64,000 nucleotides of DNA from Sphingomonas faeni (GCF_024273235.1 NZ_JANBVH010000003.1:1-64000); one strand, 5' to 3'; counted from the first letter of the stretch, positions 26,266 through 36,199 are shown. Numbers and translations are program-made. The notes: generated from the letters alone by a model not told the origin.

Positions 26266-28829
26266 CAGGACTTGCTGACCACGAGGCGGACGTTGCGACC
26301 GAAATTCGGTCGGCCGTAGATCGCGTCGGCCGTGCCCTGGCCGCTCAACTGGTCGGTGCGCGTATTGCCTTCGGTCAGGCCCTTGGCATTGAACAGATTG
26401 TCGCCGACGACCTGCATCTGCCACGTGTCGTGCGTCAGCGTGATCCCCGCGCCGACCGTCTGGTAGGCGGGCAGCGCGGTGTTGTTGAAGAAGTCGACAT
26501 AGCGTTTGCCGGTATATTCGTAGCGGCCGTAGATCTGCACGGCACTGCCCGCGACGTCGAAGTCGACCGAGGGACGGATGTTGCCGTAAACCTTGGGTTC
26601 GCGGACGAGCTGGTTGCCCTCGACATCGCCGGCGCTCGCGCCATTGGCGTTGACGAGGCTCTTATATTGCGGATCGCTGATCGTCAGCGCGCCGGTCACC
26701 GCGAAGCCGTATGGCAGCGCGAGGTTGCCATCGATCTCGATACCCTTGATCTCCGCCTTGCCGACGAACGGTACCGACTGATCGTTGCGGCCGGTGACCG
26801 GATCGAGTGCGACGAACGACGCGTTGAGCGGATCATAGCGCGTATAGAAGCCGATCAGGTACAGGTAAGACCGGCCGAACGCGGCCTTCAGCCCGACCTC
26901 GTACTGGTTCGCCTTCGACGTGATGATCGTCGGGTTGATCTGATACGTCACCTGCGTCGAGGGCGGCGTTTCGAGATGCGACGCGCGGGCATAGGCGCCG
27001 AGATGCTGCGTGACGTCGTAGTTGATGCCGCCGGTCCAGTTGGTGATGTTCGGGCTCAGCTTCGAATTGATGATCTGGCCGGTGAACGCACGGACGCCGT
27101 CGTCGGCCAGCGTGGTCGGGTCGCCGAGATTGGCGGAGGTCGTCGCGAACGCATAGCCGTTGTAGCTGTACCGTTCGTGGCGGACACCGCCGTCCAGGGT
27201 CAGGCCCTTGGTCAGTTCCCACGTGTCGTTGGCGTAGAGCGCGTACATCTTCGCGTCGGTGTTGCCGCGGTTGAGCGTGGTCGTATAGCGCAGCACGCCG
27301 TTGTCGGTGACCGAACCGACCGCCTGGCCGGCGGCGTTGTACGCGATCAGATCGAGCGTGCGCGGCTTGCCCTTCACTTCGAGCAGATAGTCCTGATACG
27401 CGACCTCGTTGGTCTCGCCGTACAGGCTGCCGTATACGCCGACGCGGAGATCGTGCGTGCCGAAGCCGGTCGCAATCGAGCGCGTGACGCTGAGATCACC
27501 CTGCGTCGAATAGTATTTCGAGACGACGTCGCGGAACTGCGCGGGAACGACGAGGCCGGAGGCGCTGTTCGGGTCGTAGACCTCCGCGCCGTTGGTGCCG
27601 GCGATCGCATAGCCGAGCCGGGTGACGCCGGCGCCGAACGCCTTGCGGGCGTTATCCAGGTTGGTCGGGGTGCCGATCCCGTTGCTGGTCGCATTGGCAT
27701 AGGCGTTGGCATCCGACGGGTTGCTGGTCGAATAGAGCGCGTTGAAATGGAGCTTGCCGACGCTGACGCCGCCCTTCGCCGCGACCTTCCAGCCGTCGTA
27801 ATCCGCGTCGTACTGGACGCCTACGTTGCCGAACTGGGTGTGGCGACCATTGCCGAGATCGGCGTTTACGTTGCGCGTCGTGCCGTCGGCCTCGCGGAAA
27901 CGGATGTTCGCGTTGCGCAGCGCGGGCGAGTTCATCGTGCCGCTGAAGAAGTCGATATACTGGTTGAGCGACTTGCTGGGATCGCGCGGGTCGGCGGTCG
28001 GGATCGGCAGATAGAAGACGTTGTGGTCGTTCAGGTAATTGCCGGACACGCGCAGCGATCCGTTGCTGAAGTCGTGCTTGATGTTGGCGCGGACCTGGCC
28101 GCCGCGATCGTTGGGGAAGCCGTTGTCGCGGTAACCGTCGTGGCGGCGCAGGAACCCGCCGATCGCGTAATAGGTCGAATCGTCGATCGGGCCCGCCTGG
28201 TACGCGTCGAGCCGGTAGAGGCCGGTATCGCCGAGCGTCACCTGCGCCTTGCCGCGCGTCGTATCGGTGCCCGACACGGTGATGTTGTTGACGATCGCCG
28301 CGGCATAGCTGGCATAGACCGGGGCAGGGCCGCCGCGCACGACCTCGACGCGCTGCGTCATCAGGTCGAACCGGTTGATGCTGTCGCCGCGGAAGAAATT
28401 GCCGTCATTCTCGTGGAACATCGGCAACCCGTCCTGCTGGAAGGTGACGAGGCCACCGTCGCTCGGCAGGCCACGCAGGCGGATGATGTTCTGGACCTCG
28501 CCGCCGGTATTCTCGACCGCGAAGCCGGGCAGCTTGCCGAGCAGGTCGGCGAAGTTGATCGGCGCAAGCTTCTGGATGTCGGCGTTGCTGAGCGAATTGA
28601 CCGCGTAGGACACGTCGAAGCGGCGTTGCTGGCGGGCCGAGCCGGTGACGATGATGTCGCCGCCGGTTTCGGGCGCTGCGGCATCGGGTGTCGTGGCGTC
28701 CGGTGCGGCGGCTTCCGGTACTGCATCGGCCGGGGGTGTGGCGGGAGCGGTCTGCGCCCAGGCCGGCGACTGCGCGGCAATGCTCAACGCGATAATGGCG
28801 CAACCCGTGCGCAAGCCAAACTTAGTCAT
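26262..28829 (-). CDS. TonB-dependent receptor (mannoside locus)
   Basis: An 855-residue outer-membrane receptor. It has a signal peptide ending SPAWAQ, a proline/alanine/threonine-rich linker, a TonB-box-like GGDIIVTGSARQQ, a plug with LLGKLPGFAVENTGGEVQ and VEVVRGGPAPVYASYAAAIV, and a long barrel ending in VSKSW. GGGGACGA precedes the ATG. It is the first gene of the leftward operon continuing with the DUF218 protein, GH92 and the GPH transporter, and is divergent from the ROK regulator. A manno-oligosaccharide ligand is likely from context. Confidence 0.9.
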   Translation of the reverse strand: MTKFGLRTGCAIIALSIAAQSPAWAQTAPATPPADAVPEAAAPDATTPDAAAPETGGDIIVTGSARQQRRFDVSYAVNSLSNADIQKLAPINFADLLGKLPGFAVENTGGEVQNIIRLRGLPSDGGLVTFQQDGLPMFHENDGNFFRGDSINRFDLMTQRVEVVRGGPAPVYASYAAAIVNNITVSGTDTTRGKAQVTLGDTGLYRLDAYQAGPIDDSTYYAIGGFLRRHDGYRDNGFPNDRGGQVRANIKHDFSNGSLRVSGNYLNDHNVFYLPIPTADPRDPSKSLNQYIDFFSGTMNSPALRNANIRFREADGTTRNVNADLGNGRHTQFGNVGVQYDADYDGWKVAAKGGVSVGKLHFNALYSTSNPSDANAYANATSNGIGTPTNLDNARKAFGAGVTRLGYAIAGTNGAEVYDPNSASGLVVPAQFRDVVSKYYSTQGDLSVTRSIATGFGTHDLRVGVYGSLYGETNEVAYQDYLLEVKGKPRTLDLIAYNAAGQAVGSVTDNGVLRYTTTLNRGNTDAKMYALYANDTWELTKGLTLDGGVRHERYSYNGYAFATTSANLGDPTTLADDGVRAFTGQIINSKLSPNITNWTGGINYDVTQHLGAYARASHLETPPSTQVTYQINPTIITSKANQYEVGLKAAFGRSYLYLIGFYTRYDPLNASFVALDPVTGRNDQSVPFVGKAEIKGIEIDGNLALPYGFAVTGALTISDPQYKSLVNANGASAGDVEGNQLVREPKVYGNIRPSVDFDVAGSAVQIYGRYEYTGKRYVDFFNNTALPAYQTVGAGITLTHDTWQMQVVGDNLFNAKGLTEGNTRTDQLSGQGTADAIYGRPNFGRNVRLVVSKSW

Positions 28830-28889
28830 CTATTCGTCCCCAGCCCTGTTCGATGCCACGCCGCTGGACGCGGAATATGACGATTTTAA

Positions 28890-28907
28890 TTAATTTCATG
28901 AAATAAA
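28890..28907. promoter_or_regulatory. ROK-type operator palindrome
   Basis: An 18-base AT-rich palindrome with the perfect 12-base core ATTTCATGAAAT sits in the 113-base gap between the divergent TonB receptor and ROK regulator. Mlc/NagC-type ROK repressors bind sequences of the form TTATTT-N-AAATAA, which it resembles. It stands out strongly from the GC-rich surroundings. Confidence 0.65.
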
Positions 28908-28942
28908 CTAATCGACTATCGGGATCGGCAAGGGAGCGGGCA

Positions 28943-30061
28943 ATGGCCTATGCGAAGCTGAGACTGGACGACGACGAGCGGCGGATCATGCAGGTCCTAC
29001 GCTCGGTCGGTGGGCGATCGCGCAAGCAACTCGCCGCCGATCTCGCGATGAGCGCGTCGAAGCTGACGCGGCTGTCGAGCAACCTGCTCGCGCACGGACT
29101 GATCGAGGAATGTCCGAGCTCGGAGCCGGTGACGCCCGGTCGGCCCGCCGTGCCGCTGCGGATTTCACCCGATGCCGGCTATGCGGTGGGCGCGATGCTC
29201 CACCGCGGGCTGATGGAGGTGGCGCTGGTCGATTACGCGGGCGGCGTGATCGCGCACAGCTCGCAGCCGTTCGACGATCCCGATCCACGCGTGTTCGCCG
29301 CCCGCGTCACGGCGTCGATGCACGCCATGGCGATCGAGAACCGGCTGCTCGGACGGCGGCTGCTGGGGGTCGGGATCGGCGTTCCGGGCTCGTCGTTGTC
29401 GCCCGAGGGGAACCGGCGCTGGACGGTCGACAGTCTTGGGGCATGGCGCGGGATCGACCTCAAGACGCTGTTCGAGGAGCATATCGGCCACCGGATCTGG
29501 ATCGAGAACGATGCCAACACCGCGGCGCTGGCGGAATATTATGTCGGTGGGCTGATGCGGCGCTGCTCGACCGCGGTGGTGATCCTGCTCGGCCACGGGA
29601 TCGGCGCGGGGATCATCGTCGAGGGCCGGATCCTGCGCGGCGCGATGGCGAGCGCGGGCGAGATCGGCTGCCTCTATCCCAACGACCGGCCGCGCCCGTC
29701 GACGCTCGACCTGTTTATGACGTTGCGTGAAGCCGGTTGCGAGATCCATTCGCTGGTCGATTTCGAGGCGGTGGTCGCCGGGTATGAAGACGTCGTCGAT
29801 GCGTGGGTGTATCGCGCCGCGGGGCAGATCGCACCGATCATCAACTGGGGACTCGCGTGGATCGATCCGGGCGAGTTCGTGATCTCAAGCCCGTTGCCGA
29901 ACCGCATCCTGCGCGCGCTGGTCGAGAACATCGATTTCGGCGCGATGCATATCGGCGATCACGTCAGCGGCGTGCCGATCATCTCGGTATCCACGCTGGA
30001 GGGTGCCGCGGCGACGATCGGTGCGGCCCTGCTGCCGATCCATGCGACGACCGTGGCGTAA
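28943..30061 (+). CDS. ROK-family transcriptional regulator (NagC/XylR-like)
   Basis: 372 residues. An N-terminal winged helix (RSRKQLAADLAMSASKLTRLSSNLLAHGLI) is followed by a ROK sugar-kinase-like domain with GVGIGVPGSSL, WIENDANTAALAE and GHGIGAGIIVEGRILRGAMASAGEIG. The cysteine cluster that binds zinc in Mlc is missing. The ATG follows GGGAGCGG. It is divergent from the receptor-DUF218-GH92-GPH operon, with a palindromic operator between, so it most likely represses that operon until a mannose-type sugar binds. Confidence 0.88.
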   Translation: MAYAKLRLDDDERRIMQVLRSVGGRSRKQLAADLAMSASKLTRLSSNLLAHGLIEECPSSEPVTPGRPAVPLRISPDAGYAVGAMLHRGLMEVALVDYAGGVIAHSSQPFDDPDPRVFAARVTASMHAMAIENRLLGRRLLGVGIGVPGSSLSPEGNRRWTVDSLGAWRGIDLKTLFEEHIGHRIWIENDANTAALAEYYVGGLMRRCSTAVVILLGHGIGAGIIVEGRILRGAMASAGEIGCLYPNDRPRPSTLDLFMTLREAGCEIHSLVDFEAVVAGYEDVVDAWVYRAAGQIAPIINWGLAWIDPGEFVISSPLPNRILRALVENIDFGAMHIGDHVSGVPIISVSTLEGAAATIGAALLPIHATTVA

Positions 30062-30080
30062 GCGCACAAACGATCAGCCC

Positions 30081-30096
30081 TGCGTAGTTTCCGAGG
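30081..30096 (+). promoter_or_regulatory. Candidate FixJ-binding site (copy 1)
   Basis: TGCGTAGTTTCCGAGG lies about 75-90 bases before the reductase-adh-xfp-ackA operon. Closely similar sequences precede the universal stress protein gene, the BON gene and the 94-residue protein. It resembles the GTAATTTCCC-like core I recall for rhizobial FixJ sites. Assignment to FixJ is inference from shared sequence and from fixLJ nearby. Confidence 0.55.
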
Positions 30097-30169
30097 GTCA
30101 ACGCATCGCTGCCGAAGCCCTAGTTCTGCAGGACCCCGACAGGTTTCGGGGATCGGCGGAGAGCTAGTG

Positions 30170-30853
30170 ATGATCGTAGAAGGCCATGTAGCGACGGGGG
30201 GCCGCCACGCGGTCATCCTCTGCCACCCCGGCCCGGCCAGCTTCAACCATGCGATCGCTGATGCCTATTGCGCGGCGGTCCGTGCGGCCGGGCAGGATGT
30301 CGTGTTGCGCGACCTGTATGCGATCGGGTTCGACCCGGTGCTGAAGGCGGCGGAGCGGCCGACCAATGTCGCGGCGACCTACGGCCAGGACGTGCTCGAC
30401 GAGATCGAGCATATCGCCGGGTGCGACGTGTTCGTGCTGATCTATCCGATCTGGTTCGGGACCCCGCCGGCGATGCTGAAGGGCTATGTCGAACGCGTGT
30501 TCGGGGCTGGCGTGCAGCCCGAGGCGATGCAGGGGCGGGCGCGTACCAACCTGCTCGGCGGCAAGCGGCTGCTCAGTTTCTCCACCTCCGCGGCGAGCAA
30601 GATCTGGCTCGACGAACAGGGGCAGGGGCAGGGCCTCAACAGCGTCTTCGACCAGTATCTGGTCCACGCGTTCGGGATGCGATCGCAGGAGCATCGCCGG
30701 TTCGCGCATATCGTGCCGGGGCTCAGTGCGCGGTTCGCCGACCAGTATCTGCGCGATGTCGCCGCGCAGGCGCAGCGGACCTGCGCGCAGATCGCGTTCG
30801 GGGACGAGGCGCTGCTCGCCGACCCCGCGCTCGTCATCCGGATGGCGCGTTGA
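30170..30853 (+). CDS. NAD(P)H oxidoreductase, flavodoxin fold
   Basis: A 227-residue protein of the NQO/MdaB-like flavodoxin-fold family. HAVILCHPGPASFNHAIADAY is the nucleotide/flavin-binding opening, and YPIWFGTPPAMLKGYVERVF is the conserved FAD-pocket segment. It probably reduces quinones or other electrophiles with two electrons, limiting radical formation. GGAGAG precedes a GTG-ATG pair at 30167/30170; I take the ATG. It is the first gene of a run with alcohol dehydrogenase, phosphoketolase and acetate kinase, with a candidate FixJ site upstream. Confidence 0.85.
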   Translation: MIVEGHVATGGRHAVILCHPGPASFNHAIADAYCAAVRAAGQDVVLRDLYAIGFDPVLKAAERPTNVAATYGQDVLDEIEHIAGCDVFVLIYPIWFGTPPAMLKGYVERVFGAGVQPEAMQGRARTNLLGGKRLLSFSTSAASKIWLDEQGQGQGLNSVFDQYLVHAFGMRSQEHRRFAHIVPGLSARFADQYLRDVAAQAQRTCAQIAFGDEALLADPALVIRMAR

Positions 30854-30893
30854 TCTTCCCGTATCTTCAAGCCCGCATCTTCAAGGACGTTTC

Positions 30894-31931
30894 ATGACCC
30901 GTATGATGCAAGCCGCCGTCGTCGAGGCATTCGGCAAACCCCTGACCTTGCGCGAATGGCCGGTGCCGAGCGCCGGGCCGGGGCAGATCCTCGTCAAAAC
31001 CGAAGCGTGCGGGGTCTGCCACACCGATCTGCACGCGGCGCGTGGCGACTGGCCGGTCAAGCCGGTGCCGCCGTTCATTCCCGGCCATGAGGGGATCGGC
31101 ATCGTCGTCGAGGTCGGCGCGGGCGTGACGATCGTCAAGCTCGGCGACCGGGTCGGCGTGCCGTGGCTCTATTCCGCGTGCGGACACTGCGAATATTGCC
31201 TGTCCGCGTGGGAGACGGTGTGCGCCGAGGCGCAGTTCGGCGGCTATACGCGCAATGGCGGGTTCGCGGAGTATATCCTCGCCGATCCGAACTATGTAGC
31301 GCACATCCCCGCCGGATTGTCCGCGGTCGAGGCGGCGCCGATCATCTGCGCAGGCATCACGACCTACAAGGGCATCAAGGAAACGGGCGCACGACCGGGC
31401 GAGTGGATCGCGATCTCGGGTGTCGGCGGGCTGGGGCATTTGGCGGTGCAATATGCCAAGGCGATGGGGTTGCGCGTCGCCGCGGTCGACGTCGACGCGG
31501 GCAAGCTCGCGCATGCCGAGGCCTTGGGCGCGGGGCTGTTGATCGATGCCCGCAAGAAGGATGCGATCGCCGCGCTCAAGGACGGCACGGGCGGCGGCGC
31601 GCACGGCGTCCTGATCACGGCGCCGTCGCTGGTCGCGTTCAACCAGGGCGTGGCGATGACCCGCCGGCGCGGGACATGCGTGCTGGTCGGCCTGCCACCG
31701 GGCGACTTCCCGCTGCCGCTGTTCGACGTGGTGGCGAACTGCATCACCGTGCGCGGATCGTTCGTCGGCACGCGCAAGGACATGGCCGAGGCGCTCGCCT
31801 TTGCCGCCGACGGCAAGGTTAAGGCGGATATCGAATTGCAGCCCTTGTCGGCGATCAACGCCATCTTCGACCGCCTCGAACACGGCCAGGTCGCCTCGCG
31901 CGTCGTCCTCGATTTCGGAAGCCAGTCATGA
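30894..31931 (+). CDS. adhP: Zinc-dependent alcohol dehydrogenase (AdhP-like)
   Basis: A 345-residue medium-chain dehydrogenase. Catalytic-zinc residues lie in [10 protein letters not shown] and IPGHEGIG, the structural zinc cysteines in [17 protein letters not shown], and the NAD fold in [19 protein letters not shown]. It follows E. coli AdhP (ethanol dehydrogenase) along its whole length. AAGGACG stands upstream of the ATG at 30894. The stop overlaps the phosphoketolase start (ATGA). Together with phosphoketolase and acetate kinase it suggests overflow or fermentation metabolism when respiration is limited. Confidence 0.92.
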   Translation: MTRMMQAAVVEAFGKPLTLREWPVPSAGPGQILVKTEACGVCHTDLHAARGDWPVKPVPPFIPGHEGIGIVVEVGAGVTIVKLGDRVGVPWLYSACGHCEYCLSAWETVCAEAQFGGYTRNGGFAEYILADPNYVAHIPAGLSAVEAAPIICAGITTYKGIKETGARPGEWIAISGVGGLGHLAVQYAKAMGLRVAAVDVDAGKLAHAEALGAGLLIDARKKDAIAALKDGTGGGAHGVLITAPSLVAFNQGVAMTRRRGTCVLVGLPPGDFPLPLFDVVANCITVRGSFVGTRKDMAEALAFAADGKVKADIELQPLSAINAIFDRLEHGQVASRVVLDFGSQS

Positions 31932-34333
31932 ACGATATCGCGACGCGGTCGTCGGCCTTGGTGCCGAACACGACGCACCCCAAGACGCATCCGCTGTCCC
32001 CGGACATGCTGCGGCGGATGGACGCGTATTGGCGGGCGGCGAATTATCTGTCGGTTGGCCAGATCTATCTGCGCGACAACGCGTTGCTCGATCGGCCGCT
32101 GACGATCGCCGACGTCAAGCCGCGGCTGCTCGGCCACTGGGGCACGACGCCGGGACTGAACTTCCTGTACGTCCATCTCAACCGGCTGATCGTCGAGCAC
32201 GATCTCGACATGATCAACATCATCGGGCCGGGGCATGGCGGGCCGGGGCTTGTGGCCAACACGTATCTGGAGGGCTCGTACACCGAACGCTATCCGGCGA
32301 TCGAGCGGAGCCGATCGGGCATGCACCGGCTGTTCCGGCAGTTCTCGTGGCCGGGCGGTATCCCGAGCCATGTCGCGCCCGAGACGCCGGGATCGATTCA
32401 CGAGGGCGGCGAGCTGGGGTATTCTCTGGCGCACGCGTACGGCGCGGCGTTCGACAATCCCGACCTGATCGTCGCGTGCGTGGTCGGGGACGGCGAGGCG
32501 GAGACCGGCGCGCTGGCGGCGAGCTGGCATTCGAACAAGTTCCTCAATCCCGCGCGCGACGGCGCGGTGCTGCCGATCCTGCATCTCAACGGCTTCAAGA
32601 TCGCCAACCCGACGATCCTTGCGCGGATCGACGGGCATGAACTCGACGCGTTGCTGCGCGGCTATGGGCATGAGCCCTATTATGTCGGCGGCAGCGATCC
32701 GGCCGCGGTCCACCAGCAGCTCGCCGCCGCGCTCGACAAGGCACTGGCGAAGATCCAGGCGATCCAGGCGGCGGCGCGGGTCGAGGGCGTGACGCCCGAG
32801 CGTCCGCGCTGGCCGATGATCGTGTTCCGCACGCCGAAGGGCTGGACCGGGCCGAAGTTCGTCGACGGCAAGCCGGTCGAGGGCACGTGGCGCGCGCATC
32901 AGGTGCCGATCGCGGACTTCAAGGATCCCGAGCACCTGCGCCTGCTCGAAGACTGGATGCGGAGCTATCGGCCCGAGGAGCTGTTCGACGCGAATGGTAA
33001 GTTTCTGGAGGACTATGCCTCGCTTGCGCCGACCGGGCATCGGCGGATGGGCGCGAATCCGCATGCCAATGGCGGCGAGCTGATGGTGCCGTTGTCGCTG
33101 CCCGATTTTCGCAGCTTTGCGGTGCCGGTGGACGCGCCGGGCACGGTGAAGGCGGAAGCGACGCGGGTGCTCGGCCGCTATTTGCGCGACGTGATGAAGC
33201 TCAACCTCGCGAGCGTGAACTTCCGCCTGTTCGGGCCGGACGAGACCGCGTCGAACCGACTTGCCGACGTGTACGATGTGTCGGGCAAGGTCTGGATGGC
33301 GGAGATCGAGGCGGTCGACGAGCATCTTGGGCCCGACGGGCGCGTGATGGAGGTGCTGAGCGAGCATCTCTGCCAGGGCTGGTTGGAGGGGTATCTGCTG
33401 ACCGGGCGGCACGGACTGTTCTCGTGTTACGAGGCGTTCGTCCACATCGTGGATTCGATGGTCAACCAGCATGCCAAGTGGCTGAAGACGACCAGGACGA
33501 TCCCGTGGCGGCGGCCGATCGCCTCGCTCAACTATCTGCTGACCTCGCATGTCTGGCGGCAGGACCACAACGGCCTGTCGCACCAGGATCCGGGGTTCAT
33601 CGATCATGTCGCGAACAAGACTGCGGACGTGACGCGGATCTACCTGCCGCCGGATGCGAACTGCCTGTTGTCGGTCGGCGATCATTGCCTGCGCAGCCGT
33701 GGGTATGTGAACGTGATCGTCGCGGGCAAGCAGCCCGAGTGGCAATGGCTCGGGATCGACGCGGCGGTGCGGCACTGCACCGCGGGCGCAGGGATCTGGG
33801 AATGGGCGGGCAACGATGCCGAGCCCGACGTGGTGATGGCGTGCGCGGGCGACGTGCCGACGCTGGAGACGCTCGCGGCGGTGACGCTGTTGCGGGAGTA
33901 TTTGCCCGACATCCGTATCCGGGTGGTGAACGTGGTCGACCTGATGGTGTTGCAGCCGCGCTCCGAACATTCGCACGGTCTGGACGAGCGCGAGTTCGAT
34001 GCGCTGTTCACGCGCGATACGCCGGTGATCTTCGCGTTCCACGGCTATCCGGCGATGATCCACAAGCTGACCTATCGGCGGGCGAACCACGCGAATATCC
34101 ATGTCCGTGGCTACAAGGAAATGGGGACGACGACGACGCCATTCGACATGGTCGTGCTGAACGATCTCGACCGGTATCGGCTGGCGCTGGATGCGATCGA
34201 GCGGATTTCGCGGTTCCAGGACCGGGTGCCGCGCGAGACGGCGCGCTATTGGACGACGATGGAGCGGCACAAGCTGTATATCGCCGAACAGGGCGACGAT
34301 CTGCCGGAGGTGCGTGACTGGCAATGGGCGTAG
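31928..34333 (+). CDS. xfp: Xylulose-5-phosphate/fructose-6-phosphate phosphoketolase
   Basis: An 801-residue thiamine-diphosphate enzyme that splits xylulose 5-phosphate (and often fructose 6-phosphate) into acetyl phosphate and a shorter sugar phosphate. Hallmarks are [41 protein letters not shown], the TPP motif GDGEAETG and [18 protein letters not shown] [17 protein letters not shown]. The length is standard for the family. It overlaps both neighbours, and the acetyl phosphate it makes is the substrate of acetate kinase encoded next, giving ATP without respiration. Confidence 0.97.
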   Translation: MNDIATRSSALVPNTTHPKTHPLSPDMLRRMDAYWRAANYLSVGQIYLRDNALLDRPLTIADVKPRLLGHWGTTPGLNFLYVHLNRLIVEHDLDMINIIGPGHGGPGLVANTYLEGSYTERYPAIERSRSGMHRLFRQFSWPGGIPSHVAPETPGSIHEGGELGYSLAHAYGAAFDNPDLIVACVVGDGEAETGALAASWHSNKFLNPARDGAVLPILHLNGFKIANPTILARIDGHELDALLRGYGHEPYYVGGSDPAAVHQQLAAALDKALAKIQAIQAAARVEGVTPERPRWPMIVFRTPKGWTGPKFVDGKPVEGTWRAHQVPIADFKDPEHLRLLEDWMRSYRPEELFDANGKFLEDYASLAPTGHRRMGANPHANGGELMVPLSLPDFRSFAVPVDAPGTVKAEATRVLGRYLRDVMKLNLASVNFRLFGPDETASNRLADVYDVSGKVWMAEIEAVDEHLGPDGRVMEVLSEHLCQGWLEGYLLTGRHGLFSCYEAFVHIVDSMVNQHAKWLKTTRTIPWRRPIASLNYLLTSHVWRQDHNGLSHQDPGFIDHVANKTADVTRIYLPPDANCLLSVGDHCLRSRGYVNVIVAGKQPEWQWLGIDAAVRHCTAGAGIWEWAGNDAEPDVVMACAGDVPTLETLAAVTLLREYLPDIRIRVVNVVDLMVLQPRSEHSHGLDEREFDALFTRDTPVIFAFHGYPAMIHKLTYRRANHANIHVRGYKEMGTTTTPFDMVVLNDLDRYRLALDAIERISRFQDRVPRETARYWTTMERHKLYIAEQGDDLPEVRDWQWA

Positions 34334-35334
34334 TTCTGGCGCTCAATAGCGGATCGTCGTCGCTGAAATACGGGCTTTACGCAGTCGATGGCGATCCGGT
34401 CCTGCTGGTCGGTGGGACGATCGAGACGACCGACGACCACGGGCGCTTTTTCGACACGATCGAGACCGCGTTGCAGCGCTTTCCGGCTCCGACGATGATC
34501 GGCCACCGCATTGTCCACGGTGGTGCGCATCGCGCCGCGCATTGTCGGATCGACGATGCGGTGATGGCGGATCTGGAAGCGGCGTGTGCGTTCGCGCCGC
34601 TGCATGGGCCGGCGTCATTGGCGCTGATCCGGGCGGCGGGGGCGCGCTATCCGGGTGTGCCGCAGGTCGCGTGCTTCGATACGGCGTTCCATGCGGGGAT
34701 GCCGGACGTCGCGAGCACGCTGCCGATCCCGCGCGCGTATCGGGCGGGCGGGGTGCGACGGTACGGCTTCCACGGCCTGTCGTGCGAGTCGATCGTCCGC
34801 CAGCTCGGCGGCGACAGGCCGGCTCGGCTGGTGATCGCGCATCTGGGCAATGGCGCGAGCGTGACCGCGGTGCGCGATGGCGGCTCGATCGACACGAGCA
34901 TGGGGCTGACCCCGTCCGGCGGCGTGATGATGGCGACGCGGACGGGCGATCTCGATCCGGGCGTGCTGCTGTATCTCCTGCGCGAGACCGGACTGGATGC
35001 CTCGGCGCTGGCGACGCTGGTCGATCATGGATCGGGGATGGCTGGGGTCTCCGGGCTGTCCGGTGACATGCGGGTGCTTCGCGCCGCCGCGACCGACGAC
35101 GCCGACCTCGCGATCCGGATGTTCGAGCGGGCGGTGTGCAAGCAGATCGCGGCGATGATCGCCTCGCTGGGCGGTGCCGACATGCTCGTGCTGACCGGCG
35201 GGATCGGCGAGAACGATGCGGCGACGGGGCAGGCGATCCGCGCGGGCCTGGCCTGGATGGCGGGGCTCGACATCCGCACGCTGTCCTCGCAGGAAGACGC
35301 GCAGATCGCGCTCCACGGTGCGGCGCTCGCCTGA
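34324..35334 (+). CDS. ackA: Acetate kinase
   Basis: A 336-residue kinase that converts acetyl phosphate and ADP to acetate and ATP. The phosphate-binding opening [14 protein letters not shown], the arginine in HRIVHGGAH, the catalytic aspartate in [22 protein letters not shown], and the late GGIGEND are all present. It is about 60 residues shorter than E. coli AckA, with gaps spread between conserved blocks. Its start overlaps the phosphoketolase stop by ten bases. A propionate/butyrate kinase role is less likely given the neighbour. Confidence 0.93.
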   Translation: MGVVLALNSGSSSLKYGLYAVDGDPVLLVGGTIETTDDHGRFFDTIETALQRFPAPTMIGHRIVHGGAHRAAHCRIDDAVMADLEAACAFAPLHGPASLALIRAAGARYPGVPQVACFDTAFHAGMPDVASTLPIPRAYRAGGVRRYGFHGLSCESIVRQLGGDRPARLVIAHLGNGASVTAVRDGGSIDTSMGLTPSGGVMMATRTGDLDPGVLLYLLRETGLDASALATLVDHGSGMAGVSGLSGDMRVLRAAATDDADLAIRMFERAVCKQIAAMIASLGGADMLVLTGGIGENDAATGQAIRAGLAWMAGLDIRTLSSQEDAQIALHGAALA

Positions 35335-35347
35335 AGGCCGCCGGAGG

Positions 35348-35363
35348 TACGTGCTTTCCGAGG
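35348..35363 (+). promoter_or_regulatory. Candidate FixJ-binding site (weak)
   Basis: TACGTGCTTTCCGAGG matches the site at 30081 in 13 of 16 positions and lies 100 bases before the 94-residue protein gene. It is the most degenerate of the four. Confidence 0.35.
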
Positions 35364-35394
35364 CCCGACGGCTTGGTCCGCCCGCGCTAGTGTC

Positions 35395-35408
35395 TTGATA
35401 CGGATCAG
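35395..35408 (+). promoter_or_regulatory. FNR/FixK-like box
   Basis: TTGAT-ACGG-ATCAG matches the FNR/FixK consensus TTGAT-N4-ATCAA in nine of ten defined positions. It lies 55 bases upstream of the ATG at 35463. In rhizobia FixLJ controls fixK, whose product binds such boxes. No fixK gene is present in this window. Confidence 0.6.
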
Positions 35409-35462
35409 CCCTTCGATACCCGCATCGTGCGGCGGCGAGGGCGGGCCGGCGGGGACTTCGCC

Positions 35463-35747
35463 ATGAACGCTATCCATACCGAGATGCTCTATTTCCAGCG
35501 CCGCCTGGACGCTACGCGAGCGATGGCGGACGCCGCGGCGGGGCCTTGCGCGCGGGTGGCGCATGAGACGCTCGCGCGGTTGTATGGCGAGACGCTGGAC
35601 GCACTTGCGGCAACGTTGCCGTGCCTGATCGCCGAACCGGTGGCTGCGATCCCGCGGCGTATGTTGCGGGTCGAGCGCGTGGTGACGCCGCCGACGCTGC
35701 GTAAGACGACGGCCCGTCCTCGTCTTACGCTGAAGCTCGCCTGCTAG
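35463..35747 (+). CDS. Small protein of unknown function, oxygen-regulated by context
   Basis: A 94-residue protein, alpha-helical in its first 60 residues (MNAIHTEMLYFQRRLDATRA, HETLARLYGETLDALAATLP), with a basic tail (TLRKTTARPRLTLKLA). No family is recognised. The ATG at 35463 is preceded by GGGGACTTCGCC. An FNR/FixK-like box and a weak FixJ-like site lie upstream, and it sits between acetate kinase and the receiver/FixLJ genes, so low-oxygen control is likely. It is convergent with the receiver-only gene. Confidence 0.7.
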   Translation: MNAIHTEMLYFQRRLDATRAMADAAAGPCARVAHETLARLYGETLDALAATLPCLIAEPVAAIPRRMLRVERVVTPPTLRKTTARPRLTLKLAC

Positions 35748-35776
35748 CGCAAGGGCCGCACGCGGGCGTTTTCCCG

Positions 35777-36199
35777 TCAGCCCTCGGCGTTCCAGGTGGA
35801 CCAGCCGCGGTCGATCGAGGCGGCGATCGCGGTGAGGAGGGGGGCGTCGCCGGTGGTGCGGTCGAGGATGCGGTCGCCGTGGCGTTCGGCAGCGTGAACC
35901 AGCGCAGGCAAGGGCGATCCGCTGTCGAGCAGGATCGCCTTCCCCCGCCAGCCCGAGGCGCGCATCGCTTGCACCACGTCGATGCCGTAGCCGTCCTCGC
36001 TATCGCCACCGATATCGACGACGATGCACGAGACGTCGCGCGATCGCGGGTCGGCGAGCAGCGCGGCGCAGGTCGCGTAGGAGCGGACGTCATAGCGTTC
36101 GGACACCAGCATGATCTGGCGCGCGCGGCGGATCACCGGGTCGCCGTCGACCAGCGAAATGCCGATGCCGTCATGGGTGTAGGGGAGCTGGTCGGTCAT
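35777..36199 (-). CDS. Stand-alone receiver-like protein (degenerate)
   Basis: 140 residues with one CheY-like domain and no output domain. The acidic pocket is ISLVDGDP and the likely phosphoacceptor is the Asp of CIVVDIGG. The usual lysine near the end is missing, replaced by DRTTGD after the ILDR segment, so phosphorylation may be weak or absent. The ATG at 36199 follows AAAGGA; the frame runs further up but without similarity. It is next to and in line with fixJ and fixL, so it could modulate them as FixT-like or decoy receivers do. That role is inference. Confidence 0.75.
   Translation of the reverse strand: MTDQLPYTHDGIGISLVDGDPVIRRARQIMLVSERYDVRSYATCAALLADPRSRDVSCIVVDIGGDSEDGYGIDVVQAMRASGWRGKAILLDSGSPLPALVHAAERHGDRILDRTTGDAPLLTAIAASIDRGWSTWNAEG

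Noticed and set aside
26190..28880. 896-codon plus-strand frame over the TonB receptor
   Set aside because: Antisense shadow with repetitive Arg/Ala/Val content; the receptor on the other strand is certain.
31364..34324. 986-codon minus-strand frame over adh and xfp
   Set aside because: Antisense shadow; phosphoketolase on the plus strand is unmistakable.
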